Part shown: in pieces, positions 52,840 through 62,226 of the stretch | Layout: each line of letters begins with the position of its first letter | How positions within the stretch are numbered: position 1 is the first letter of the stretch | Origin: Shinisaurus crocodilurus | Taxonomy: Eukaryota > Chordata > Lepidosauria > Squamata > Shinisauridae | Reading direction: 5' to 3' | NCBI GenBank assembly: GCA_021292165.1 | Contig: JAHFWL010001196.1 | Span: 930,001-994,000, forward strand | DNA: 64,000 bases | Notes under the pieces: model-generated | The model's database searches: none | What the model was told of the DNA's origin: nothing | The model's input: the letters and a program-made list of their open reading frames with translations, nothing else | Program-made: the position numbers and the translations under genes

Positions 52840-53345
52840 AGCTTCGGAACATTGGTCTATCTAGCTCCATGTTGCCTACTGGCACTGATTGGGTTCAGAC
52901 AATACACAACCCACACTCAAGGGTTAAGTATGGGTTGAGTGTGGGTTGTCTTGAACCATGGGTTATTGTTGAAATGTGGGTTATCGTGTTGTCTGAACCC
53001 AGCAGAGATAACACACCATGGTTTCTTAACCACAAACAATCCGCCATTCACAACCCAACAACTAACAATGGGTTCTCTTAATGGGTTGTTCTCTTAATGA
53101 GATAACAAGCCATGGCTTGTTATCTCAGCTGGGTTTAGACAATACGATAACCCATATTTCAGTGACAACTCATGGTTCAATGACAACCCACACTCAACCC
53201 TTATCATGTTGTCTGAACCCAGACAATGACTCTCCAGGGTCTAAGACAGGGGTCTTCCCCAACTCTACCTGGAGATGCCAGGGATTGAACCTGGGAGCTT
53301 TTGCATGCAAAGCCTGTGTTCTGCCATTGAGGTATATAGCCCATC
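52840..53345 (-). mobile_element. tRNA-Ala-like SINE, split by MITEs
   Basis: In reverse, 53345-53223 gives GCAGAACACAGGCTTTGCAT, CCCAGGTTCAATCCCTGGCA (B box and arm) and GACCCTGGAGAGTCATTG. After the interruption, 52887-52840 continues with AGTGCCAGTAGGCAACATGG, GAGCTAGATAGACCAATG. The order matches the more decayed copy at 54735. Confidence 0.65.
52888..53222. mobile_element. Palindromic MITE pair (GGGTTCAGACAA ends)
   Basis: Two units, each opening GGGTTCAGACAATAC or GGGTTTAGACAATACG and closing GTTGTCTGAACCCA, lie about 110 bp apart within a split SINE. Arms carry AACCCACACTCAA/TTGAGTGTGGGTT. The layout suggests one MITE inserted beside or into another. Confidence 0.6.
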
Positions 53346-53382
53346 TTTACTAGTCTACCCTCCCCCCACTGCCAATGTTACA

Positions 53383-53520
53383 TGTATTATTTATTTATTG
53401 CATTTATATACCTCATCTCCGTAACCAACCAAGGTGGCTAACAAGAATTCAGACAAGAATAATAAACAAATATAAACATAATAAAACATTTTTAAAAACC
53501 TTAAAAACCATAGATACTTA
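53383..53520 (-). mobile_element. LINE/SINE tail fragment
   Basis: TTATTTATTGCATTTATATA, CCAAGGTGGCTAACAAG, and AATAAA-rich continuation resemble L2-like 3' ends in reverse. Confidence 0.4.
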
Positions 53521-53904
53521 AAAAACCTAAATGCAAAGAGAGTGGGGACCAGTCATAGCTAGGGACGCTGTCAGATTTCACAATTAGTCAGCTCAGTGGT
53601 CAAAACTCATCCATTCATAATGCTCACCTTTGATGTATTACACATTCACTGTGTTAAGTTCAGAATTGATGGTGAGGCTTGGAGCATGAGCAGTCTGCAT
53701 CTAAACAATGCCATTTCTGTGCCTGCACTGGGTTGGTTGGTTGAAGAAGCCTTGACTGATCCGGTGCATCCACCACAACTTCCCTCATTGTCGTTGCCAC
53801 TGCAGCTCAGGCTCCAAGAGGAAGAGGAGGAGGAATCTGCAAGTCCATCTTCTTCTTTCCTCCATATACCAGTGACTGGAGAGGGTGAGTAAACACAACA
53901 TTAC
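53521..53904. other. Unassigned, acidic-run frame without exon support
   Basis: A 98-codon forward frame (53596-53892) ends near a donor-like GGGTGAGTAA, but it has no acceptor, no family motif, and its GAGGAA run is low complexity. I do not call an exon. Confidence 0.3.
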
Positions 53905-54321
53905 AGTTTATCTCAAGGAGATGTTTATCTCAAGGAGTGCCTCCAGCAACATCAAGTAGGCCGCTCAACAAGATCTGCCACGGACGGCCTGCTCCTTGTC
54001 CCATCAGCCAAAAAAGCCAGGCTGGTGGGGACTAGGAAGAGGGCCTTCTCTGTGGTGGCCCCCAAGTTATGGAACTCCCTCCCGAGTGACCTTCGCCATG
54101 CCCCCTCCGTGATGAGCTTCCACCGTGCATTAAAAACATGGCTGTTCAGGTGGGAATATGGGGTGGGTTAGGATTTTAAAAGAATTTTTTTATATTGCTT
54201 TAATTATCATATTTTATTGTATTGTTTTATTGTATTGCTTTAATTGTACATCGCCCAGGGTGGCCGGGTGACCGGCCAGATGGGCGATTAATAAATATAA
54301 GAAATAAAATAAATAAATAAC
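53905..54321 (+). mobile_element. L2-type LINE 3' fragment
   Basis: From GTTTATCTCAAGGAG (duplicated in tandem at 53906-53938), through GGCCTTCTCTGTGGTGGCCC and TGGAACTCCCTCCCGAGTGA, to CGCCCAGGGTGGCCGG and GGGCGATTAATAAATAT. Less decayed than the 3470 copy in places. Confidence 0.85.
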
Positions 54322-54489
54322 AGACAGGCCGCATGCAAACAACCATTCAGGAAGGGTGTACATAACACGGTGATGCATGATATCATGAGGCACTATGTGT
54401 TTCCAGACTACAGCTCCCAAGATACACTTTGATACTGCACCTGCGCAAACACTCGTATACATGAAACAAGTGTTCATATTAACGGAGAA

Positions 54490-54567
54490 CTGTCATCCGA
54501 GCTAAGATGGGTGAATCTGTTAATTCCTCTGCCAATGACCAATTCACCCATGTTAGCTCGGATGATG
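54490..54567. repeat. Hairpin with about 25-nt arms
   Basis: CATCCGAGCTAAGATGGGTG and CACCCATGTTAGCTCGGATG are inverted, separated by about 28 nt. Only the pair TAAGA/TGTTA differs. Unique in the window; no second copy seen. Confidence 0.7.
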
Positions 54568-54569
54568 GA

Positions 54570-54725
54570 ACCAATAACCTAGAAGAGTGGTGGGCTCTTT
54601 TTTGCTGGAGGTCTTCAAGGAAAGGCTGGTCATCCAACCTGTTGGGGATGTTCTAGCTCTCTGGATGACTTGCATTGAACAAGCAGTTGGCCTACAAGAC
54701 CCCTTCCAAATCTGGGATTCTATTA
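54570..54725 (+). mobile_element. Old CR1 LINE 3' end
   Basis: GGTGGGCTCTTTTTTGCTGG and AGGTCTTCAAGGAAAGGCTG match the VVGSPSLEAFKVRLD end of CR1, then TTGCATTGAACAAGCAGTTG and CCCCTTCCAAATCTGG match its UTR, with many changes. Confidence 0.7.
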
Positions 54726-54734
54726 TATTTCATA

Positions 54735-54905
54735 GACAGAAAATCCTAGGTTGAATCGCTGGTATCTTTATCTAAAAAGATCTCAGTGTAGGCAAATACC
54801 TCTGTCTAAAGTCCTGAAGAGCTCCTCCCCAGTCAGAGATAACAGTATTTGGGCTAGATGAACCAACAATCTGATGTAGAATAAGCCTTCATGATATGTT
54901 CACTA
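54735..54905 (+). mobile_element. tRNA-Ala-like SINE body, 5' truncated
   Basis: AGGTTGAATCGCTGGTATCT is a decayed B-box arm. AAATACCTCTGTCTAAAGTC, GAAGAGCTCCTCCCCAGTCA and GGGCTAGATGAACCAACAAT follow the body of the copy at 52840-53345. Confidence 0.6.
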
Positions 54906-55489
54906 GGCAAATGTTACTATAGGGTTAGAGTTGAGAGCTTTGAATTGCCTGTTCTTGCTGTAGGATTACCTCAAAAACGCAAAAGCAGCCACTGTGCTTG
55001 GCCTTCCCTTTTGAGAGCTCTCAGCATTTTCTGCAGTAAACAAACAAACAAACAAACACACTATTAAGTGTATCATCACTAATTAAGGCTAAATATTTTA
55101 GCTGAGATTTTCACTCTCTTTTATTAGCTCTGCTGTGAAAAAAAACCCAAGTAAAATAGGAGCCCTTGTTACTCTGTCAGCAATTGTGGTATTATTATTT
55201 ATTGTTTATGGTATAAATTATGACTCACTTTCTGTGTTGGTGGAACTTTTTACCATCTGTCGATTTTTTTAAATATATTATTATTTAAAGAAAAGTGCTG
55301 CAGTTGCCTAAAACATAATTCAAGCCTAAATGATCCTTCAGAAAATAGAATCAAACGAAGCTAATTAACCAGTGTGACTGCAATGGAAGCTGTGCTGATT
55401 CTTCTTGCAGTCTGCAAAATAAATGCAACTAACTTTTAAGGTCACTGTTAAAGTTAAACATGAGACCATCTCTGCTCATATCCTCTAAC
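54906..55489. other. Repeat-poor stretch; candidate conserved non-coding DNA
   Basis: AT-rich with (AAAC)n at 55039-55058. The part 55097-55196 recurs once, inside the D element at 61484-61591. The part 55300-55440 has GAAGCTAATTAACCAGTG and TGCAAAATAAATGCAAC, homeodomain/POU-type motifs. No coding frame. Confidence 0.3.
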
Positions 55490-55737
55490 CAAGCCTTCCT
55501 CAATCTGATGTCCTCTATATGTGTTGCACTACAACTCCCATTATCCCCAGAGAACACAGCCATTTCCAGGGGATCATGGGGGTTGCAGCTGGCGGTGGAC
55601 GATCCTGTGGTGACCTGACTTGCTGCTGGCTCGGCGGACACCGAGTGATCTTGTTCGGCTCTTGCTGGTTTCATGCAAGTCCGTTTGCGATCTTGATCGT
55701 CTCACGCGAGTCTGTTCGCAATCGTTATCCTTTTAGC
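55490..55737. other. Decayed hAT MITE, then GC-richer unassigned sequence
   Basis: TGTTGCACTACAACTCCCAT and GATCATGGGGGTTGCAG (55520-55590) are the small hAT MITE. The part 55600-55737 is GC-richer and leads into the next element. Confidence 0.4.
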
Positions 55738-56079
55738 TAGGCTTGTGTAATCGAGCCTTGGCGGGCAGAACGAGGCCAAAATTGGCCCCGCTCACGCCCG
55801 GCGAGGCCTTACCTTGTTCTTCGGGGCGGCTCGCCCTCTCCGCAGCAAGCCGCCCACGCGGCCCGTTCCGTCCCGTCGCGTCACTTCCGGGACCGGAAAT
55901 GACGCGATAGAACCCTGCGCAGGCATGCTGGACCCCTGTGGCGCATTCTGCGCCTGCGCAGGGTCCCGTTGCATCATTTCCGGTCTCGGAAGTGACGGAC
56001 GAGGCCTGAGAAGCCCGATCAAGCAGCGCGGAGAACCTCTCCACGCCACTCAGAAAATCGAGTCGGGTCAGCACTAGAA
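55738..56079 (+). mobile_element. GC-rich foldback element, family E copy 4
   Basis: Starts CTAGGCTTGTGTAATCGAGC and ends near GTCAGCACTAG. The arms are GTCACTTCCGGGACCGGAAA / TTTCCGGTCTCGGAAGTGAC and CCCTGCGCAGGCATGC / GCGCCTGCGCAGGG. It has the cleanest ETS-like (CCGGAAGTG) and NRF1-like (TGCGCAGGC) sites of the four copies. Confidence 0.7.
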
Positions 56080-56689
56080 GTGGGAGCGAGCCTTGCAGCG
56101 GCTGCCTAACTAATTCTTCAAGCTAGTTGATTTTCCTTCTCCCCCTTCCACAGACCTGACACGCGAACACAATTGAGCTGCGAATCAGCAAGATCTTTTG
56201 CTCGAGGCTCGAGAGAGAGCTCCCCCCTTCTAACTCTGAATATTATAAACCCTAGCTAGCTCCCCATGACCTTCAGCAAGAAGTTCTCAAAAATCTCACA
56301 CAAAGAAATGTAATAACAGTGATTGAAATGCAAAACCTAAGTCACAGCAGGTTCACAGCAGGTGCTAAAACACAGGTAAAACCTGTTTAAGAGAAATGCT
56401 AATTTGAGAACAACAGCTCTTGCTCGGGTTTGTAATGCAGATGTCTGGGAGAGCACCTTTTTATGCTCGCCAAAATCGTTAAGTATGCTGAGTGAACAGA
56501 ACAGACCTATCTTGATGCAAAAAATGCCTTCGAGTTAAATTAGCACATCCCTAGACTCGGCGCCCCCGCAGAAGATCGGGTCGGGGGCGCGACCCGGCCT
56601 TGGAGACATGCCTACTTTTAGCTCTGTTCATCTCAACGTTTGCAAACGACCCTGGGTCCTTTTTTTTTTACTTGATCCATTCGTTCATA
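56080..56689. other. No recognised feature
   Basis: Unique-looking sequence with one short GC-rich patch at 56553-56600. Confidence 0.35.
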
Positions 56690-56783
56690 TTTAATTTTTT
56701 GCAAACTCTAGTCCAGCCCCCCAACAGTCTGAGGGACAATGAACTGGCCCCCTGTTTAAAAAGTTTGAGGACCCCTGCTATAA
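56690..56783 (-). mobile_element. hAT (Charlie-like) terminus
   Basis: The reverse strand begins CAGGGGTCCTCAAACTTTTT AAACAGGGGGCC, a characteristic end of Charlie-type hAT elements, followed by CAGACTGTTGGGGGGCTGGA. The other end is not found. Confidence 0.55.
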
Positions 56784-57180
56784 CCTATGAAATCTATGAA
56801 TAAGAATCCCACCAACCAACCTTCTGTCCCCACTCCCCACCACCCGATGGCAGGCTGTCCAGCAATACGGGACGCCACCTGGTGGATAAAAAACAGTAAA
56901 AGGACAAGCTCGCATTCAAGATGACGCCATCTGGTGTAGACTGTGATCTTGCACGTTTTGAATGCGCAAGTAATGGGCCAATTATGGGCGTGCAGCGGCT
57001 AACCAACAAAAACTTGTTTGCTTACAAGTGTGCAAACAAAAACCTGTTTGCTTACACTTGCAAACAAGTCTGTGTGGGGCAAGGTGAAGCTCGCAAGCCG
57101 TCTGTGAACGCAAAAAAACACAGAACGGTGACATCCCGGCAGGGAGATTTCTACTCCCCAAACGAACTCACGCATCCCTA
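56784..57180. mobile_element. hAT-like remnant of the TAGGGATG group
   Basis: It ends CCCAAACGAACTCACGCATCCCTAG, the family B left end in reverse. The interior repeats TTGTTTGCTTACAAGTGTGC and TTGTTTGCTTACACTTGCAAAC-like units in tandem and inverted form. The left boundary is unclear. Confidence 0.45.
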
Positions 57181-57187
57181 GTTGCAG

Positions 57188-57524
57188 CTAGGGATATGCT
57201 GACACTGGGAAGTTTGGCTTGTTTAAGCTCCATGGACTTCCTGCCCGCTTCCAGCCCAATGACTGGAAGCAAGCTGAGTCCGGAGGGGGGTGTTGTGTTT
57301 CTGCAAACTTCCGTCCCTAAGATGGGCAACAGTTTGTACATTTTTTCCCCCCAATGCTAAGGAAAATATGCGCAAATCACGCAATTTAACTGTATACAAA
57401 TTGTGTAAATCGTGGTATTTTGTGCATTCTTTGGCAAATCAGCACCTGAAGAAGCACGTCGTGGATCCAGCATGATTTGTGTAAAATCACATTATTTGCT
57501 CAAATCGTGCTCGATCGATGAGCT
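57188..57524. mobile_element. hAT-like element abutting the previous one
   Basis: It starts CTAGGGATATGCTGACACTG nine bases after the CCCTAG end of its neighbour. The interior has ATGCGCAAATCACGCAATTT and AAATTGTGTAAATCGTGG (inverted), then GCATGATTTGTGTAAAATCA. The right end is replaced by a 5S-like block. Confidence 0.45.
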
Positions 57525-57604
57525 CCCTACCCATCCAAGTACTAACCAGGCCCGACCCTGCTTAGCTTCCGAGATCAGACGAGATCGGGCGGGCTGTTCA
57601 GGGC
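57525..57604 (-). pseudogene. 5S rRNA-like fragment
   Basis: On the reverse strand the sequence contains ATCTCGTCTGATCTCGGAAG, CTAAGCAGGGTCGGGCCTGG and TTAGTACTTGGATGGG in canonical order, with almost no change over about 65 nt. Both 5S ends are missing and the 5' side (TGAACAGCCCGCC) is altered. It lacks a T-run terminator. This is closer to true 5S than the SINE heads, so it is either a separate 5S retrocopy or a different 5S-derived SINE. Confidence 0.8.
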
Positions 57605-58206
57605 TGTTCAAATGTTCTCAGATATGTGCAGGCAGTGCAGGATGAACACCAGCAGCTCTTCTTGAGAGAATGTGCCAACATAGGTCAGAGATTGGAGAGT
57701 GTTTTTTGTTTGTGTATTTGTTTGTTTTCATTATTCATTCATTTAATGTGTACCCTACTTCTCCACCAAGCAAATGGCACTCAAGGTGGCTTGACCCTAG
57801 ATTCATATACCACCTCTGCCATGATCTTGGCTAAATTACTGTCTCTCAGCCACAATTCCCCTTCTGTAAAACTGGAAAAACAGGGCTACTTGTACGTGTG
57901 AACACAATAATACTATGACTGCCAGCTACCCATTCCTTTGTTAGGGAGATTGATGGTTATTGCTCCAGGATAGTTGGTTGATGTTTCATCAAAGGGAGCT
58001 TGGAGTGACAGCAGCTGGTCTCCTGACAGCTGGGAAACTCTGCAAATTTTTGAATGAAATGCCCATTCTGAGAAAGATACACTGCTCCAAATGAGTGCTA
58101 GGGAAAGCAGGAGCACATGTATGCTCTGTTTGTCCATTTGTAAATAAACCAATGATTACAAAGATACCATAGGTCTCCCGGAGTATCACATCTAAAGGGA
58201 AACTAA
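57605..58206. other. Unassigned; dispersed tail at 57735-57795
   Basis: ATTCATTTAATGTGTACCCT and AAATGGCACTCAAGGTGGCT repeat the 16653-16745 block. The remainder is unrecognised. Confidence 0.35.
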
Positions 58207-58312
58207 GGGCACAATCCTATGCCGGTTTAGACAGAAAGAAGTCCTACAACTCCCAAAATTCCCCAACCAGCTGGGGACTTTTTTCTGTCTAAGGATGCAT
58301 AGGATCGCACCC
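58207..58312. mobile_element. PIF/Harbinger-like MITE, family H, short copy
   Basis: GGGCACAATCCTATGCCGGT pairs with GATGCATAGGATCGCACCC. TAA precedes it. The inner arm is shortened to CCCAACCAGCTGGGG, giving 106 bp instead of about 135. Confidence 0.7.
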
Positions 58313-58384
58313 AAAAACCAGTTAGGACTGTCCCTGGACCATTTCACCACTCGAGGGAGTGGGAAATGACAAAACAATAGATAC

Positions 58385-58997
58385 TGTAGACTAGACTACT
58401 GCTAATGCGCTCTACGTGGGGTTACCCTTGAAGACGGTTCGGAAGCTACAGCTGGTACAGAACGCGGCGGCTCGCCTGGTTAAAGGCAGCCGCCGGCGGG
58501 ATCACATCACTCCAGTGCTCAAGGAGCTACACTGGCTACCAGTTGCTTGCCGAGCCGAATTCAAGGTGTCATTTGGTTTTGACCTTTAAAACCCTATACG
58601 GCTCTGGTCCAGTCTATTTCAAGGAGCATCTCCAGCAACACCAAGTAGGCCGCTCAACAAGATCTGCCACAGACGGCCTTCTCCTTGTCGCTTCAGCCAG
58701 AGCAGCTAGACTGGTGGGGACGAGGAAGAGGGCCTTTTCTGTGGTGGCCCCTGTACTGTGGAACTCTCTCCCGAGTGACCTCCACCATGCCCCCTCTCTG
58801 CTGAGCTTCCGCCGCGTACTAAAAACTTGGCTATTCAGGTAGGAATATGGGGTGGGCTAAGATTTTAAAATTTTATACTGTTTTAATGTACTATTTTATC
58901 CTGTTTTTATCTTATGTACATCGCCCAGGGTGGCCGGTTTGCCAGCCAGATGGGCAATAAATAAATGCAAATAATAAATAATAAATAAATAAATACT
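58385..58997 (+). mobile_element. L2-type LINE 3' fragment, best preserved
   Basis: The frame has LQLVQNAAARLVKG-like and RDHITPVLKELHWLPVA coding at the start. A 4-bp insertion near 58570 shifts frame into LVLTFKTLYGSGPVYFKE, TRKRAFSVVAPVLWNSLP and LLSFRRVLKTWLF. The UTR ends TGGCCGGTTTGCCAGCCAGA, TGGGCAATAAATAAATGC. It is colinear with the 3470 copy. Confidence 0.88.
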
Positions 58998-59373
58998 GTA
59001 AGGCCCTTCTAATGTGCAATGTGTGGTATACGGTATACTTGCAGCAGAGTTGGAAAAGCATTACAACACCATCTTCTGTTTGAAGAAACAAAGAGTGAGT
59101 TTGAAGGACCATTTTGTAGAATAAAAGAACGTGGGAGGCAGACAGCAATTATGATCAAGCTGACAAATTTTGAAAGAATTGGAGAAGGCTGGCTAGTGTC
59201 TTTGTTTATTTCCCCAACAATAGATGGATGAATAAAAGAATGAATCTATACTCATCTATAGAGGGTTTGCTAATATATGGGACTGACTGATCTCAAACGC
59301 TCAGTTGATACATGATGTGTTGCTGATACATATGTCATGATTTGCAGATGTAACTTGTTAGTTCTGGTCTCCT
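58998..59373. other. No recognised feature
   Basis: Short unique-looking spacer. Confidence 0.3.
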
Positions 59374-59748
59374 CAGGGATGAGGGAGAAAATCATTTGGT
59401 TTGACCAAAACTCATTTATCCATCAAAATTTGCACTTCTCCAAAGTTTGCAGTTCTCCCATTAAAACAACAACAACAAAAAAAAAACAGAAATACATCAG
59501 TGTCTATTTCTATTAGTGCGTATATTACTGGAAATAACATTCCAAATGCAATATATTAGGAGAATGGTTTGCCCCCCAAAAATGCATGTATTGGGCATAC
59601 ATGTAGGAGAAAAGTGCACAAAAATGCATATAAATATTCATGCAAATTTTAAAAAGTAACACCACAAAGTTTGGGACAGACCTCATATGCCTCATCGTCC
59701 ATGAAACACAAATGGAACAGATTTAACAAAATCCATGCATCCCTAGCG
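59374..59748. mobile_element. hAT-like element, unclassified member
   Basis: CAGGGATGAGGGAGAAAATC at the left and AAATCCATGCATCCCTAG at the right are imperfect inverted ends of the same type as A-E. The interior has AAATTTGCACTTCTCC and AATGCATGTATTGGGC. The flanks do not show a clear duplication. Confidence 0.5.
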
Positions 59749-59885
59749 ACTGCAGTTTGCGGTTAAGCCCCTACTCATGCTTGGAAATGAAACAAAATGA
59801 GCTCTTTCCATGGTGGCTGCACTGCGCTGCAATTAAGAAGCATGTGTTTGTACTTCTTCTATACCACTTGATATCTTAAGATCTT
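59749..59885. other. Short unassigned spacer
   Basis: Nothing recognised. Confidence 0.3.
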
Positions 59886-60296
59886 GCGCAGCGCAATCCA
59901 TTGGGGTTGTCTATAACCCTCCAAATTCAGAGGATAATGGGCATCCTCCATGCTCCTCCCACCTTGCAAACCACTTAGACGGTCGATTTTGGACATCTAA
60001 GCCTTTGCTGAGGCACTGCTAGGATGCATTGTATACTGGCGGATCCGGATTCCTCCTCTCCCTGCCCTCCGGAGGAACGCCCACAGAACACCATCTCCGA
60101 GTTTGGTCTTCTGACCTTGGAGCCACAGCCAGCGTGATTCTTTCCATGCCAGCTGTGAGGGCATAGGGAAGGTGCTCCGAAGGTGGAGTCCCAGCTCCAA
60201 CCTTGGAGTGCATCTCTGTGGTCGGAACTGGCACTCCGACTTCTCCAATGGCCATCTAGACGACTCTGTCTAGTGGCCTGATGGGATTGTGCCTAA
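59886..60296 (+). mobile_element. Family I DNA transposon, uninterrupted copy
   Basis: It starts AGCGCAATCCATTGGGG and ends GATGGGATTGTGCCTAAG, with CAATCC/GGATTG inverted ends. The interior carries TCAGAGGATAATGGGCATCC, GATTTTGGACATCTAAG and ACCTTGGAGCCACAGCC, seen in the copies at 9949, 25503 and 47790. No transposase frame. Confidence 0.6.
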
Positions 60297-60560
60297 GTGG
60301 TTTACAGCAAAAAATACAACATTAAAACCAATGTAAAAACAATAAAATTAATAAATACATTTAAAACATCACCACAAGAACAGAGCTATTATAACAGAGA
60401 TTACGAGGCAGGGAAAGCCTGAGTCAACAGATACATCTTCAAGAGGCTTTTAAAGCTTGCCATAGTTTCTGCCTCTTCTTGGACCACATGTGGAAGAGCA
60501 TTCCAGAGGGTGAGTGCCACTATTGAGGAGGCCTGTAGCAGCTGATGGCAGCTGAGATGA
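60297..60560 (-). mobile_element. L2-type LINE 3' fragment
   Basis: The reverse strand reads through VALTLWNALPHVVQEEAE and FKSLLKMYLLTQAFPA, the same lineage as 30690. The UTR lies in AAAATACAACATTAAAACC. Confidence 0.7.
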
Positions 60561-60713
60561 AGACTCACCAGACTGCGGAAGGAGGTATGGTGGCCATGTG
60601 TCCTCCTTTACAGAGGATAGTCCTCTAGTTGAAGGGCTGACAGAGGACAGCCTTGTATCTGAAGGTGCCCTCTATTTTGAAGAGCTGTCCAGTCCAAGAT
60701 AAAGAATCACTGA

Positions 60714-60878
60714 TTTCATAGATTTCATAGATCATAGAGTTGGAAGGGGCCTCCAAAGCCATCGAGTCCAACCCCCTGCTCAATGCAGGAAACTAGAGGA
60801 GGGGTCTCCCATCCAAGTAATCACCAGGCTTGACCCTGCTTAGCTTTCCACGCTCAGACAAGCTGAGTCAGTGTGAGC
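60714..60878 (-). mobile_element. 5S rRNA-CR1 chimeric SINE, copy 5 (TSD visible)
   Basis: The tail TTTCATAGATTTCATAGATC, the CR1 end, then CTCCCATCCAAGTAATCACC and CTGCTTAGCTTTCCACGCTC, with the 5' end at GAGTCAGTGTGAGC. CACTGA at 60708-60713 and 60879-60884 is a short target duplication that fixes both ends at 165 bp. Confidence 0.9.
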
Positions 60879-60884
60879 CACTGA

Positions 60885-61345
60885 GCACCATAGAGAAGTT
60901 TCTCCTAACGTTCAACCAAAATTTAGTCAGATCTAGTCCTGCCCTCTGGGTTAGGGATGTGTGAGGATTTCACTCAGTGGGTGGAAATCCGGCAGGCTAG
61001 CCGGGCTCGATCCCCCCAAACTCCGTCCCGCTTACCTCTTCTCCAGAGTCAACTCTTGTTCTCCGTGGTTTTGTCGGGGAAGTGACTTCTGGGTTCCTGG
61101 AGGGCTGCCATTTAAGTAGAAAATGCTTAAGATACACCTAAAGCAGCCACAATTTATGTAATTTGTGCAAATTGTGTGGCTGCTTTTGACAATTCAAACT
61201 GTGGTAAGAAGAGACCAGGCAGGCGCCAGCTTTCCACCCAGCTCGGCAGGCACAGCAGCAGCATTCACTGAGCTGGGAGCAGATCAGGTCCCCAGCGGAT
61301 CACCCACCCCTACAGGACTCTGGGGCAGCAGCAGATAACAAGTAT
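60885..61345 (-). mobile_element. Old CR1 fragment, split by a B element
   Basis: TAGTCAGATCTAGTCCTGCC before and CTCTGGGGCAGCAGCAGATA after the B element join into the CR1 FSxxQ...RTRxNGLKL region in reverse, comparable with 4890-4930. Confidence 0.6.
60955..61316 (+). mobile_element. Foldback hAT-like element, family B copy 5
   Basis: TAGGGATGTGTGAGGATTTC at the left and GGATCACCCACCCCTA at the right. The inner palindrome is shortened (AAGTAGAAAATGCTTAAGAT without its full partner). CTCTGGGT on the left and CTCTGGGG on the right agree at 7 of 8 bases, but the right one sits a few bases out. Confidence 0.75.
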
Positions 61346-61456
61346 TTAGAGAACAATTAAGAGAGAATTGGCATCTCTCTTTAAAAAATAAAAATGACAA
61401 ACTGGCAGGATCCAACCCATTCTGCAACAGGCACATCCCTTGAGGTCCCAATGTCC

Positions 61457-62226
61457 CAAGGATGGGGACTCGGACTCCAGGACTTTAGCTGAGATTTTCA
61501 TTCTCCTTTATTAGCTCTGCTGTGGGGGAAAAAAAAAAACACCAAGTAAAATAGGAGCCCTTGTTACTCTGTCAGCAATTGTGGTATTATTCTGACTCGA
61601 GTCTCACTCGAGTCCCAATATTTTTAATGGGACTCGGGACTCGACTCGGGATTCGAGACCAAGGACTCGTCAACATCCCAGCTTGATGCCACCTGCAGGT
61701 GCTGTCTGGACCTAGTTGCAGTAACAATCCAAGTTTATTTTTTAAAATCATTTTCCTAATGCAACCTTTCAGACATTTTGGGTTTGGATGCCTCTGCCTG
61801 CCTGTTTGGGGTTCCCTGCCTCCTCTGCCTGCCTGGTCTCTTCTTAACCAGTGCAGTTCCACAGTTTGAATTGTCCAAGAGAAAGGCCTCTGCTGCCTGT
61901 TTTGGGGTTCCTGCCTCCTCTGCCTGCCTGGTTATTTTGGGTTTGCCTGCCTGGTCTGTTCTTGTCAAAATCAGTGGCAGAGTTTTGAGATAAAAAGGCA
62001 CACTTGTGCCTAGAATTTATTTAAGCCACACATCTAAAGTAGCCTTATTTTGTTGGGGAAAAAACCCATTGATCTTAATAGGGACTAGTGGAGTCAGCTT
62101 TGGGAGTGACTCGTGACTCGTGAGTCACCATTTTGGACCAAGGACTTGGACTCGGACTCGAGACTCGGGTCCAAAGTCTTGAGACTCGACTCGTGACTCA
62201 AGACCTCGGACTCTTCAATATCCCTG
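61457..62226. mobile_element. hAT-like element, family D copy 2 (perfect 8-bp TSD)
   Basis: A 770-bp element runs from CAAGGATGGGGACTCGGACT to GACTCTTCAATATCCCTG, with CAATGTCC at 61449-61456 and 62227-62234. It is colinear with the 33097 copy except that 61484-61591 replaces about 28 bp of the left GACTCG zone. No transposase. Confidence 0.9.
61484..61591. repeat. 100-bp block shared with 55097-55196
   Basis: TTTAGCTGAGATTTTCATTC to AATTGTGGTATTATT is nearly identical to 55097-55196, differing mainly in the length of an A/G run and a few transitions. It interrupts the D element and has no repeats or duplication at its edges. Confidence 0.85.

Noticed and set aside
53272..53344. Functional tRNA-Ala(UGC) gene on the reverse strand
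   Set aside because: The arm sequences are decayed and the head is followed by the SINE body, also seen at 54735. It is a SINE head and not a tRNA gene.
53596..53892. 98-codon frame ending at a donor-like GTGAGT, possible exon
   Set aside because: No acceptor with a polypyrimidine tract at the right place, no family motif, and half the frame is low-complexity acidic or proline/serine-rich sequence.
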